Below, piece after piece: positions 22,111 to 34,573 of a DNA stretch of 64,000 bases. The stretch's first letter is position 1. Each line of letters starts with the position of its first letter. This stretch comes from Trametopsis cervina (taxonomy: Eukaryota > Basidiomycota > Agaricomycetes > Polyporales > Irpicaceae), in the NCBI GenBank assembly GCA_022385755.1, contig MU278348.1, forward strand, positions 903,035-967,034. The letters run 5' to 3'. The notes under the pieces are model-generated. The model saw only the letters and a list, made by a program, of their open reading frames with translations. It was not told the origin of the DNA and searched no databases. A program made the translations under genes and the position numbers.

Positions 22111-25100
22111 TTACTCCCGTTCTCTACGAGTAGTATCTCCGAACATGATCTTGAGGTTTGCGAGGCTGTCAGAGTCTCCTTTGCCCCCGAAGGCTTCTTT
22201 CACTATGGCCGTCTTGCGTTTCTGAATCTCTAGCACACGACCCTCAATCGTCTCAGATACCTGGAACAGTACCGTGAGCGGCCAATATAACGGATATGCG
22301 CGGTACGTACTATGAACTGCTTCACATAGACTGTCTTTTCTTGCCCTATTCTGTGAACTCTGTCAATGGCTTCGAAGGTCTGTCAATAGTGAGCTGACAA
22401 AAGGGTTGGTCTGAGATACCTTGATTTTCTATGGCCGAATTCCACCAGCAGTCCATCTGTAGTTTCCATGGTAGTATCACATAAAACCGAACGGAAAAAA
22501 GACTTACCATGAAAACGTGGTTGGCATTTGTGAGCTGAATCACAAGTTGATAAGCGCGTTCGCTGAATGCTGGCGGCGTACAACTCACATTAAGACCCAC
22601 ACCTCCGGCTTTGAGACTGATGATCAACACTTTTGGCTCCCTGGAAGCTGTCTTGAAGGCGGAGACGGCTTCGTGTCGCTTCTTAATATCCATAGTCCCA
22701 TCGAACCTGTACCAGACTAGGCGTTCTCGTTCAAGAACGATTTGTATCAAATCAAGAAATGTCGTAAACTGAGAAAACACGACAGCTCTGAAGCACGGGT
22801 CTTGGTCCCGAAGGCGTCCTAAGAGTAACCATGAAAACAAGACGGGCAGCGATGAATTAGTCTCACGTACTAAGGTTCTGGACCAAGGCATCCAGCTTTG
22901 TGGATGAACGGAAATCGTTCCGCCTCAGAGTTACCGCAGGCGCAGTCCCAGGCTCATCATCTGTGCCAACGTTTTTATTGCGCATGACTTCTAATAATTG
23001 GTTCTCCTATTCGTAGTACATTTAGAAGAAACTTCAATTCCGGGAAATCGTAAACCTCACCTGAACCGGGGCGTGAGCACATGTGGGACATCGACCTTCC
23101 TCGCCTTTATCCGCCAGGGTCGCGAGAAACGCAGTGATACAATCTTTGCAACTGCGGCACTTCGTTGTTAGATATAGAATCTGCCAATGATGAGAGACAT
23201 ACCATTGATGTAAGCACCCCGGTATGACCATAGGAACTTGCATTATGTCTAGACATATCGGACATTCCGCATTGTCATCTCCGCTGAGATTGTTTAGCAT
23301 GTCTTCAACAAACGTGCTGCCTGTATTCGATGCATTCTCTCCTTGTGCAAACTCTTGGATCATAGCGTCAACATCAATAGCGCTGTCTCCAGTGGAAATT
23401 CTTTTCCCGGTGGCAGCTCCTGATATAACTAGACTCGGGTGTAAGACCGCTCGTCTCAAACTACACAACCAGTCAGCCCGAATCCAAGATATTCACAGTG
23501 CTGGCTCGTTCGCTTACCGCATAAGCATGGCAAGGATCGAGGTATAATTCTTGCTGATGACGCCTTTGTCACTCCAGTTGTCGAAGGTAGCCTTCACGTT
23601 AGTATAGAGCGAGTCATAGATCTTGCGTTCCAAGGGGGAGAATTCCAGACTCTCGACGACGACCTACATGTCTGCATGTTCAGATTGGCAGATGGAACAA
23701 ACTAGAGGGCTCTGACCTCTTTGGGTGGAAGTGAGACTATCGGCTTGCCTTCTGTATCCAACATGTTCTTCTCTCGTCTAAGTAAGACAGTCTCGAGAAT
23801 AACTTGTACGACTTCGATGGCCTTAGGGTCCTTGTTCAAGAAGGGAAGTGTTACAAAGCTACAGATGTGTCAAGTGAGCAGTTGGTCAGGTTCATATTCC
23901 AAATTCAAACCCACGAGCGGAAGAATGTGTAGCTCGACCAAGGCGTGAATCTCAAGAACTTCCTGAAGGAACCCTCAGCGCATGGAGTGTGAGCGTACAG
24001 AAGAAGCTCTCACAAAAGTGAAAACAGATCCTCCAGTCTGTTGACAATGGGTGTGCCTGGACCACGGTTAGAGTGCGCGAACGATGATGCAAGCATTCGC
24101 ATACCTACCAGTAACAGCCCAACGGCGGCGAGCTTGCAATGCGTATACAGCTTTGGCGGTCTTACTCTGACGGTTTTTAGCGCTATGTGCCTCGTCCAAA
24201 ATAACACCTATGCGACTTTAGACCTGCTAATACTGCATAGATCTATGAACAGCACGTACGTAGCCATTCGACTATCACAACGTATTAGTTGCCATTCTAC
24301 AGCATATAGGTGAAGAACTGACTCTCAAAAACAGGACTTGATGATTTCTGTGACCTTGTGTGTTCTGAAACCAGAGTACCGTAGGATGTTACGACAACAT
24401 CTACGCCACCGTCTTGCTCGACGGCAGACTCGAGATCCAGCCGATTTTGACCATGCCAAACCAGGACTTTTAACGTCCCTGGCTTACTTGAACGCTGCAG
24501 TTCTTCCGACCACTGTGACAGAAGCGATGTTGGGGCAACTATCAAAGTTGCTGAAGGGCCTTTACTCCACTTCTTTGCACGGAACGTCTTGTCCAACCGT
24601 AGTTGACGGCGTTTTGCAGGTGCTTGTTCGGCGAGCGGGTCCTCTGGCGCCCGAGCGGTTTGTATCAGGGCACTGAGCATTATCGTCTTGCCCATTCCCA
24701 CTATGGAAGCGTCAGCGTGAGGTAACAGCTAGCAAGCATTCAAAAAGCTTACTTTCTAGCAAAAGTACACAAGCTCAAGTTAGTAAATATAAAACCTGAA
24801 CGCAACACACACCATCACTGTTCCGCCATGTAAGTTGGAGGTATGTGTAGTAGCATGGTGGTTCTTACGCTAAAATGCCTCCCTTGAACTTTCGTTCGGC
24901 TCTAGGAAACTCCAGACTGAGCTCGCCTGAGTATTCATTGAAATAGAACGGAACCTCATCGGTCAAGTCGATAACGCCGTCGTTGGGGTCAGCAGGAAAT
25001 GCGTATCTGGCGCGGAGGAGTCCGTGAGCTGAGCAAACATAGAGGGCAAAAAGTCTCACTCTTTCCAGAGTGGGTGCATGGTCTGTTCTTCTCTAGCGGA

Positions 25101-26692
25101 TTTTGTGCTAATCTCCATAGCGTACATCCAGCTGAAGAATATATTAGACGGTGCATGTTACACTTCGTGGGCGGATCTTACTGCAGTGCTTGTTTTTGAT
25201 ACCCTCGTAGGGTGAGACTGAATGTCTCTGCCGGATTCATCTCAGACATGGACGTGTCGTTTTTCTGAGCTCTATAGCAGAGTTCATGTGAGGCAGAGAA
25301 GACAGAGCAGAGGAAACGGACTTTTTATAAATCAAGTTAAGCTGGTTCTCAGACAGTTCTTCCGCATCGACTTCGACTTCGACCTCTTCGCCGTCTCCGA
25401 CGATCTCAGTCTTATTCTTCTGGCCTTTTGTTAGCTTGACATCGTCTTTAGTCAAGAGAGTAAGGTCATCTTTGGTTAAACTTTGCCCTTGGAATGTGGT
25501 GCCGCGTTTGGTAGGGCGTAGGTCAAGAACCTTGAAGAGATGTGTAATCGCAGCTTTCCGCTGACGAAGCATCTGCTCTGCTTCTGTCTCTTGCCCTTCG
25601 TTGAATAGGTGACCTGGCTGTTTGTGTTCCGAATGGTTGGGTGACTCAAAAGCAGCACGCTTGAGATATACGGAGAGTGATATAATCAAATCCGCGCCTG
25701 AATGGAGCGCAAGGGGGCAGTCTACCATGGTACTTCCTCTAAAATCAACGATACCTGAGATATAGAGCGTAAGGACAAGTACCAGTCGTAGTGAGCGCTG
25801 GAAAGCGAACCAAGGTCAAGTAGTCGTGATACCCATGTGGCAACTTCCTGGGGCAAACGTCCAAACTCTGCTCCCACAATAAGCACACGCCGCAGCAGAC
25901 ACTAAGTGACTGACCAAATCCGCCTTTATTTGTCAAGCGAACGATAAGGTCCTGCTTCTTCTTCGTAAATTTCATTGGAGCAGGCTTGAACATGGTAGCT
26001 ATAGATAGTTGTTTCTTCCCTCCCTTTGTCTTCAGGTCCTTCTTTGTGTCTTTCTTTCTATCCGTTTTGGAGGCGTTAGGATCCATAACCTCGTCCCGCT
26101 CTATACGTATTTCGTCGCCGGGCTGAGAGACGTGTGGTTAGTATCAGTAAGTTCTCGTGATTTGAATGCATACTTTGATGTATCCCTTGCCCCGAACAGT
26201 ACTCCAAGCGTTTCCGACGACGAAACTCCCCAGGAAAGCGGATTCAAAAGCCATGTGATGCACTGGGTCCTCGGGTGACAGTCGACGCTTTTTGTGAGGT
26301 GGCTCTGGTTCATTGTCGACATATTCAGACCCGGACGGAGACGATGTCCTTGGTGGAGGTATAGAGGATATGCTGGACACGCTTGATTCGCGTGCACTCT
26401 GTGGAACATTGTGGTCAAGTTCTGGCAACCCCGCCTGGGTCTCTAGGCCTTCCAGCGGAGAAGTCTCATGATGATCTACCAACATCTCAGAATCGCAAAT
26501 ATCCTCCGTCTCTATCATCTGCACTTCCTCATCACTCTCCGAACCGCTATCTGCTAGAAAAAGGGGCTCTATGGAATGAGGCGACGAAGGACCGTCTGAG
26601 CTAGCGTTCGTTATTCCAAGGGGCTGAGGTATGGTAGGTGATGATACGTTATCTTCTTCATCCGAGCCAGCGAAAAACAAAGAGTCATCCAT
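22111..26692 (-). CDS. RAD5: DNA damage tolerance helicase/ubiquitin ligase RAD5
   Basis: Large multi-exon SWI2/SNF2 protein of over 1,100 residues. In order: an acidic N-terminus ([15 protein letters not shown]); a HIRAN domain ([29 protein letters not shown]) that binds single-stranded 3' ends; helicase lobe 1 with Walker [19 protein letters not shown] and [20 protein letters not shown]; an inserted C3HC4 RING ([28 protein letters not shown]); and lobe 2 ([37 protein letters not shown]). Rad5 polyubiquitinates PCNA with Ubc13-Mms2 and remodels stalled forks for template switching. The RING inside the helicase domain distinguishes it from ordinary SNF2 remodellers. The start could also be 26782, which adds 30 residues; 26692 is preferred because the acidic motif begins there. 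Divergent from CCT7. Confidence 0.93.
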
Positions 26693-26910
26693 GAATTGAG
26701 AAAATGTTGAGCTTTGAACGCGGTCGCGCACCGACAGACGGTCGTGAAATAAGTGCAGATGCCAACTAAAACGCGTCCCCATTACGCGACGCGATCTGCC
26801 ACCGACGCGCCAGATAAATAGGCGTAAACAGCGTCTATCGAGATGACCATGGAATTTGCGTGCGGCGCGTGCATCGACATCTTCACTGCTTACTCGTTAG
26901 ACTCACCAAA
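26693..26910. promoter_or_regulatory. Bidirectional promoter region RAD5/CCT7
   Basis: Only 218 bases separate the two start codons, so the genes must share promoter sequence. No TATA box is evident on either strand. Confidence 0.5.
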
Positions 26911-28855
26911 ATGCAGCGTGGATTACCGATGGTACGTGACACTGCACCAGTGGAATTACATGAACTCTGAGAATGCTATAGCAACCCACCGTAGTCCTCC
27001 TCAAGGAGGGCACGGACACCTCTCAAGGCAAGCCCCAATTGCTAAGTAATATCTCTGCGTGTCTTGCCATCGCAGAGACACTGTCGAGCACTCTTGGACC
27101 CAGAGGAATGGATAAGCTTATTGTCAACGAACGAGGAGACGCGCAGATAACCAACGATGGCGCCACGATTCTCAAGCTACTTGACATTGTCCATCCGGCC
27201 GCCCGCACTTTGGTTGATATCGCGAGAGCACAGGATGCAGAAGTTGGTGATGGCACCACCAGCGTGGTTTTACTCGCGGCACAATTACTGAAGGAGGTGC
27301 GGAACTATATCGAGGAAGGTGTTAGTCCGCATATCATCGTGAAAGGCTTCCGCAAGGCGTCACAACTTGTGAGTACCACATTTACCGGTGAAGTTCAGTA
27401 CCTGACTCTCCCTGAAGGCTATCGATCGTATCAAGGAGATACAAGTCACAGTGGATAGGTCCAACCCCGAGTATGTTTAGCATTATATTCGCATATACTA
27501 CAAGGAAGTTAAAAGCTTATTCCTTAGACACTTCCGCTCCCTTCTCCTCAAATGCGCGTCTACGTCCATGTCTTCGAAGTTGATACACTCCGAAAAACCG
27601 TTCTTCTCGAACATGGTTGTTGACGCTGTGCAGTGCCTAGATCAAGACGAGCTTGACGAGTCTCTGATCGGAGTCAAAAAAATTCCTGGAGGAGGCATGC
27701 AGGACTCGCTGCTCATAAGCGGCGTCTCTTTCAAGAAGACGTTTACTTACGCCGGTGCGGAGCAACAACCCAAATCCTTCCGGGACCCCCTGATTCTCAG
27801 CCTCAACGTCGAGTTGGAGCTGAAGGCGGAGAAGGATAATGCGGAAGTTCGGGTTGAGGCTGTGTCAGACTACCAAGCCATCGTGGATGCGGAATGGGAG
27901 ATCATCTACCGCAAACTTGACGCGATCGAGAAGACTGGGGCCAAGGTCGTCCTTAGCAAGCTGCCTATTGGAGACCTTGCTACCCAGTGGTTTGCCGATC
28001 GCGATATCTTCTGCGCTGGGCGCGTGTCCGCCGGCGATCTGCAACGAGTTGTGAAGGCTGTCGGAGGCTCAATACAATCGACCTGCACCGATATTCGCCG
28101 GGAACACTTGGGGACTTGTGGACGATTCGACGAGAGACAAATCGGTGGCGAGAGATACAACGTCTTCGAGGAGTGCCCGAAGGCCAAGACGTGCACGCTG
28201 ATTCTCCGCGGAGGTGCAGAACAGTTCATCGAGGAGGTAGAACGCAGCCTTCATGACGCGATAATGGTGGTAAAACGTGCGGTCAAGAATGGAGAAGTAG
28301 TGGCGGGCGGAGGAGCAATTGAGGTCTGTTGCTCCAATTTTTTACGTCTCCCATGAGGCTGACAAGCAGTCAAGATGGATCTATCCGCGCACATTCGCAA
28401 ACATGCACTGTCCATCCCCGGGAAGCAGCAACTGGTAATCGCCGCGTTTGCGAAGGCACTCGAAATTATCCCCAGGCAAATATGCGACAATGCCGGCCTT
28501 GATTCAACCGATGTTCTGAACAAACTGCGTATGAAACACGCAAATGGCTCCAAGTGGTTCGGAGTCGACGTTGACGGTGCCGAAGGCGTTCGTGACAACA
28601 TGGAAGCCTTTGTATGGGAGCCCAGCCTTGTCAGAGTGAACGCCATCAGCAGTGCGACGGAGGCGGCCTGCCTGATTCTGAGTGTTGACGAAACCGTCAG
28701 GAACCCTCAGAGCGAAGCGGTACGCATCTCGGGATGATGTGATCATAGCGACACACACTAACGTTCACCTGTAGCAAAATGCGGGTCCAAGGGCACCACC
28801 AGGCACGACGCAGCGAGCATTGAGAGGGCGTGGACGCGGAATGCCAAGGCGGTAA
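26911..28855 (+). CDS. CCT7: Chaperonin TCP-1 complex subunit eta
   Basis: Group II chaperonin subunit of about 560 residues in the hetero-oligomeric CCT ring that folds actin and tubulin. Exon 1 is only 21 bases (26911-26931, MQRGLPM), then [17 protein letters not shown]. Family motifs are [34 protein letters not shown], the nucleotide-site GGGAIE and the terminal [18 protein letters not shown]. Eta-specific blocks ([39 protein letters not shown]) settle the subunit. The C-terminus is a short Gly/Arg tail ([10 protein letters not shown]), as in other eta subunits. Five or six exons. Head to head with RAD5. Confidence 0.96.
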
Positions 28856-29201
28856 AGAATGGTGATAGCATAGTAGTGTATAAATTGTCTTCAACCATGT
28901 TGAATGCTAACCGTTTCCGTCCTTCTTATTCGTTAGAAATTACCACGTGATCGCGTCCCGTAGCGTTGATGCAACCCACTAACGCCATTGTATGTCCACA
29001 TTCGCAATCAACGCAATTCATCGCGAGTGTTTGGTATGCTTGGTGCTATATTTCCTAGACTTGCCCGTGGCTTCGTTTTTTTGGTGCAGCTGCTCATCCT
29101 ATCGCCTTTTCCATGCGCGGGTATAAATTGCAGAGCGTTGTTGGAAGGTATGGCCAGTGGCTCATACAACTCACCTCTGCAGCGTATCCTGGGCCCACGA
29201 C
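28856..29201 (+). promoter_or_regulatory. Promoter region of MFS transporter 1
   Basis: A TATAAAT occurs at 29122-29128, about 75 bases upstream of the ATG at 29202, a normal spacing for a fungal TATA box. The rest of the gap shows no gene. Confidence 0.5.
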
Positions 29202-31529
29202 ATGACGACCGTTTTCCCTAAACTTGATTACAAACGGACGGAGAAGCTTGTGGCAGACGACTCGTCCGACAAGCTCTCAGACGCGAAAGATGGCTTTGAC
29301 TCAGCGGTAGCACTCGAAATCCCTCCGTTGGGTGAACCCATCTCAGAAGACAGCACGCGAAGGCCTTTCTGGAAGAAAAAGAAGATAGTCCTGGACGCTG
29401 TTGCTACACAGCCATCGGTTTTCGACGATCCTACGACTCTCGACGTTTACCGCCCACCCCCTCAGTACGAGAACGCCCACCGGTTCGACCCTCTGTTCAG
29501 ATGGACTTGGAAAGAAGAGCTGGTAAGGGCTGTGGCTTTTTTGGAGATGCAGGGCTCATGTTCCCTCTAGGCCGTTGTTCGGAAGATCGATCTGCGCATC
29601 ATGGTTTGGGCATGGTTGATGTTCTTCAGCCTGGACCTAGACCGCTCCAACATCACTCAAGCTAACACGGACAATTTCTTGGGTGACTTGGATATGACCA
29701 CGAACGACTTTAACCTGGGCAACACCCTGTTCAAGGTTAGCTCATTGTGAACTGCAGCGACAATCTTGTTCTGACGCTCAGTATAAACTTCAGCTATCCT
29801 TTCTAATCGCGGAGCTACCTTCGCAGTTGCTTTCCAAGCGTATAGGTGGGTTACAACCGATACCCAGACCGTCGTGTTTCTGAATCGTGCTTATGATAGG
29901 ACCCGATCGCTGGATTCCTACACAGGTTCGTGGGCAGATTCGTTCTCGCCTCTTTCGCGCGTACTAACTTTCCTCATAGATGGTCCTTTGGAGTATCGTA
30001 TCAATATCACAATATTGGCTCAAGAATCGCGCGACATTCCTGGCAACCAGGTATGTACGTACACAGAATACGTATTTCCTCCGTGCTGACCGATCAACTA
30101 GGTGCTTGTTAGGTTTCATGCAGGGCGGCTTCATCCCAGACGCCATCCTGTATCTGTCGTACTTTTACACCAAAAACGAGCTGCCTATCCGCTTGGCGTG
30201 GTTCTGGGTCTCGAATTACATGTCGCACATAGTAGGCGCCTTCCTGGCTACCGGAATCTTGAAGCTGCGAGGTGTTAACGGCGTCGCGGGATGGCGTTAC
30301 TTGTTTCTCCTCGAAGGGGTCTTGACATTCGTAATCGGCATAGGCTCATACTTCATGTTGCCCCCAGGACCAACCCAAACAAAAGCTCCATGGCGTCCGA
30401 AAGGCTGGTTCGACGAGCGGTATGTCTCATCTCCGCAATGCGTAGTGTCTACCTACTCACACCTTTGACACAGGGAAGAGAAGATCATAGTAAATAGGTG
30501 CGTATCATTTAAGCGCTTGCTCACAGCTATTCAATTCTCTTGACAGAGTTCTGCGAGACGATCCTTCCAAGTCCGATATGCACAACCGTCAAGGGCTCAC
30601 GGTCAAGAACATCTTAACTCTCATCCTCGACTGGAGGCAATGGCCGATCTACATTTTGGGTCTTACTTTCCTTAGTATGTCATTTGTCCTTCAGTAGCCT
30701 GTTTCGGCGTTACTAACGGCGACTCGCAGTCCCCGTGACCCCTCCTCAGAATTACTTGACGCTATCTCTACGAGCCCTCGGCTTTAACACAACGCAATCA
30801 AATCTACTCACTATCCCGTCAACTGTCCTCGGCACAATCAACCTACTTATATTCTGCTATATGAGCGAGATTATAGACAGCCGTGTCGGTTCGATGCTGG
30901 TTCTTCAGATTTGGGCCCTTCCACTCCTGATCGCGCTATATACGTTCACCACTGAGACATCAAATTGGGTGGTATTTGCGGTTGTTACTTTGATCACCGG
31001 GTATCCCTACGTCCACCCGGTTCAAGTGGCTTGGGCGTCAACGAACTCGTATAGCGTTGGAGGAAGGACGGTCTCGGCTTCGATCTACAATATGTTCGCC
31101 CAAGCTGGTGGGATTATTTCTGTGAGTCTCTATAATGACTGGCTGGCACCGAACGCCTCACCTAACTGAATTTCTTTGCTCAGGCGAACATCTACCGCAA
31201 AGACGACAAGCCTCTTTGTAAGGGCCCCGTTAGCTACACTCGAGGATCGGTCTCACTGAACTTCATAATTCTCAGATAAACGCGGTAACCGCGTATTGAT
31301 TGGTATTACGGTGATGAACATAGCTATCTATGGTCTAACATGGTTATTCTACCGCACCATCAATAAGCGTAGGGAGCGCATATGGAACAGCATGACGCCC
31401 GAAGTACACTGTCTCTTTCATACGTGCCTAACTGCTTCTGACCGTCATACCGTCTAGCAACAACAAGAGTACCTTGATACCACTACGGACAAGGGAAACC
31501 AAAGGCTTAACTTCCGCTTTTCATATTAG
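29202..31529 (+). CDS. MFS transporter, DAL5/allantoate permease-like, copy 1
   Basis: About ten exons encode a 12-helix major-facilitator protein of the fungal anion:cation symporter (DAL5/TNA1/VHT1-like) group. A long hydrophilic N-tail ends in [20 protein letters not shown]. Then follow IDLRIMVWAWLMFFSLDLDRSNITQANTDN in helix 1, [44 protein letters not shown] before the central loop, and VTPPQNYLTLSLRALGFNTTQSNLLTIP and YPYVHPVQVAW in the second half. The protein ends LNFRFSY. It would sit in the plasma membrane and import an organic acid, vitamin or ureide; the substrate is not determinable. The adjacent same-strand paralogue shows a tandem duplication. The N-tail block [23 protein letters not shown] is nearly the same in both. 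Confidence 0.9.
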
Positions 31530-32006
31530 ACCATGTAGTTAGATACTCTTCATCGGTTCTGCTTCTCCGGGGCTCGTAGGTGAGCGTCTAATTCTCATAC
31601 CGTTTCGTCATCGAATCTCACGTATGGCATTTGCGCGATAGATACATTCTTGTGCAATAGTCACTTCATTCTGCTGAAACACGTAGTGCCCGTAGCCCAC
31701 GGCTGAGGGGCCCTGAGAGAACAACATCATGCCGACATCATCACCCACCGAAACGGTCACGTGCACTACTATTCGCCATATTGCTTCTCATATACGCAAT
31801 TCGGCCTCGCGCAACGTTGCCTGCAATCATCCACTATCTGTACCTAGAGCTCGTAAACGGTTCATGCTTTCTCAACAATCAGTCCTTAGCGCGGCTCAAG
31901 GAATTGCAGATTTGTCACGAGCAAATTCTCACCGCCTACTTCAACCGCGGTACGCGTTCCTCTTCTCTCGATCCGACCTCCCTCTTTCTCGCTCATAGCG
32001 GCCATC
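31530..32006. other. Intergenic between MFS paralogues
   Basis: About 480 bases with no recognised gene; contains the promoter of copy 2. Confidence 0.5.
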
Positions 32007-34358
32007 ATGTCTACAGTACCGATAGCCCCTCGTCCCCCTTCTGAAAAGGCTTCTTTCTCAGAGAAGGATGAGCTATCCCCTGCGGCGTCAATCGACGCAG
32101 TACTAGAAGCTAGACCCAGAAAACGGTTCAGGTTCTGGCAGCGGAATGAACAAGACTTGGATGCGATTGCTACGCAGCCTTCTGTTTTTGATGACCCCAC
32201 GACACTCGACGTTTACCGACCGCCGCCGAGTTATGAAAACACACATCGGTTTGATCCCTCTGCTCGATGGACGTTTAGGGAAGAAAAGGTGAGTTCAGTA
32301 TCCTTATCATTGCTAGAACTAGGAATTAAGAGTGCTATAGCGTATAATACGCAAAATGGACATGCGTGTTGCCCTATGGGCTTTCATCATGTTCTTCGCC
32401 TTGGACTTGGACAGAATAAACATCTCGCAGGCGAACACCGATAATTTCTTGGGGGATCTCAAAATGAACACCAACGACTTTAATTTGGGTAACACGTTAT
32501 TCCGAGTAGGTAGTCCTGCATTCAATCAAGACGGTCTCCGTTAACGTACCATCATCAGCTTTGCTTCCTTCTGGCTGAACTACCCAGTCAGCTCGTGAGC
32601 AAGAAACTGGGCCCAGACATTTGGATTCCCTGTCAGGTATGTGTCGTGTTCGACTTTCTGAGCACACCATTGACGCGTTATACATCAGATGGTGCTGTGG
32701 AGTGTAATATCACTCGCCCAGTTCTGGTTATCCGGCCGTGCCTCGTTCTTGGCCCTGAGGTAAGAAACACGACAGTGACCCTCAAAGTCGGTGTCTGACC
32801 TTTATATTACAGATGTCTATTAGGGTTTGCTCAGGGTGGATTCATTCCCGACGTCGTCCTATATCTTTCATACTATTATACTACTGCTGAACGTATGTGC
32901 CCGCTCCATCGTCGCTGATCGTTATCCGACCGCTTACATATACCTTTAGTGCCCATCCGTCTCGCATGGTTCTGGGTCTCAAACTATGTCGCGTCGATCG
33001 CCGGTGCTTTCATGGCTACCGGCCTACTTGAGCTCCGTGGTGTGAACGGGAAAGCAGGATGGCGATACTTGTTCCTCATCGAGGGAGGACTGACCCTGCT
33101 TGTTGGACTCATGTCATTCTTCATGATGCCTCCCGGCCCTACACAAACCAAAGCTTGGTACAGACCTAACGGCTGGTTTACAGAAAGGTAGGCAAAGCTT
33201 GGAACTCTATCACTAGAGCGCTGATTGATTTCCGCGACAGAGAAGAGGTCATCATAGTCAATCGGTCAGTCTCAGATGGGTTCTATGTTCGTACATTGGT
33301 AATTGATGATCTCGTTGACAGTGTTCTTCGGGACGACCCGACGAAGTCAGACATGCACAACCGACAAGGTTTGAACGTGAAGATGATCCTTTCGGTTATC
33401 GCGGACTGGCGATTATGGCCAATTTATGCCCTTGGTATCACCCACATGGGTATGTACTGCGACCTGCCCTTATTCGGTCGACGAGTTGATAGACGTTCTT
33501 AGTCCCCGTGACGCCTCCTCAGACCTACCTCACGCTTTCCCTGAGACATCTTGGGTTCAACACGATACAATCCAACCTCCTGAGTATCCCATCGACGGTG
33601 ATCGGAGGCGTGACGCTCTTGATTTGTGGCTACTTCAGCGAGATGGTCAACAGTCGAGTGGCCGCGACCGTTGTACTTCAGATCTGGGCTCTTCCTCTGC
33701 TCATCGCGCTGTACACGTTCAATGCGCAGACATCACAATGGGTCTACTACGCGGTGGTGACGCTTATCACCGGTTTCCCCTACGTTCACCCCATACAAGT
33801 CGCCTGGGCGTCATCGAATTCATCGAGTGTCCGGACCAGGACAGTGTCTGCCTCCATCTACAACATGTTTGTACAGGCTGGCGCCATGATCGGGGTATGT
33901 CTTCGGGGCTCTATCACAATTATTCTGATCCACTAATTTCCGTACGTGTTCACAGGCCAACATCTACCGTGATGACGACAAAGTGAGTATCTTGCGCTTC
34001 CTATATTGTATCTTGAAGTCTGACACGGGCTCTCTCTAGCCACTATGTATGCCCACCGCTCGCTGTGATAATGTTTGGATACTGACCAGTTTTGTTACGT
34101 TCAGACAAACGCGGAAACCGTGTATTAATTGGCATTTGCGCCATGAATCTCTTCCTATACGTCTTCATCTACTTCTTCTACCGCGCACTCAACGCAAAGC
34201 GGGCGAAGAAATGGGACGCCATGTCTCCAAAAGTACGTCGTCGTGTGTGTGTGGAGGCATTCATCGCTCATATCGTCTTCTTGTAGGAACAACAAGAGTA
34301 CCTCGATACCACAACAGATGTAGGAAACAAGAGGCTGAATTTCCGTTTCGTGTACTAG
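32007..34358 (+). CDS. MFS transporter, DAL5/allantoate permease-like, copy 2
   Basis: Tandem paralogue with the same exon layout. It starts [20 protein letters not shown], followed by the shared tail motif [20 protein letters not shown]. Helix 1 is [29 protein letters not shown]; then come [64 protein letters not shown] and the C-terminal [19 protein letters not shown]. Both copies keep the LDLDR motif at the end of helix 1, typical of this permease group. Divergence is concentrated in the N-terminal 60 residues and some helices, consistent with different substrates or just drift. Plasma-membrane proton symport is the family norm. Confidence 0.9.
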
Positions 34359-34573
34359 ACATGTATCCATATCGTTTGTACTCGCCATGTATTTGTCCCA
34401 CGGAAGGAATAGGATTTCCACCACGAACCATTGATGACCTGTTTACGCTGCATCACCATGATACTGTGTGACTCATTGAGAGCGAGATTGTTTTCTACGT
34501 GCGAAATATTGATTAATGTATCCTACAATAGACATGGGCGGCGAAAGCAACATGGGTATAAGTACTAGGTGGT

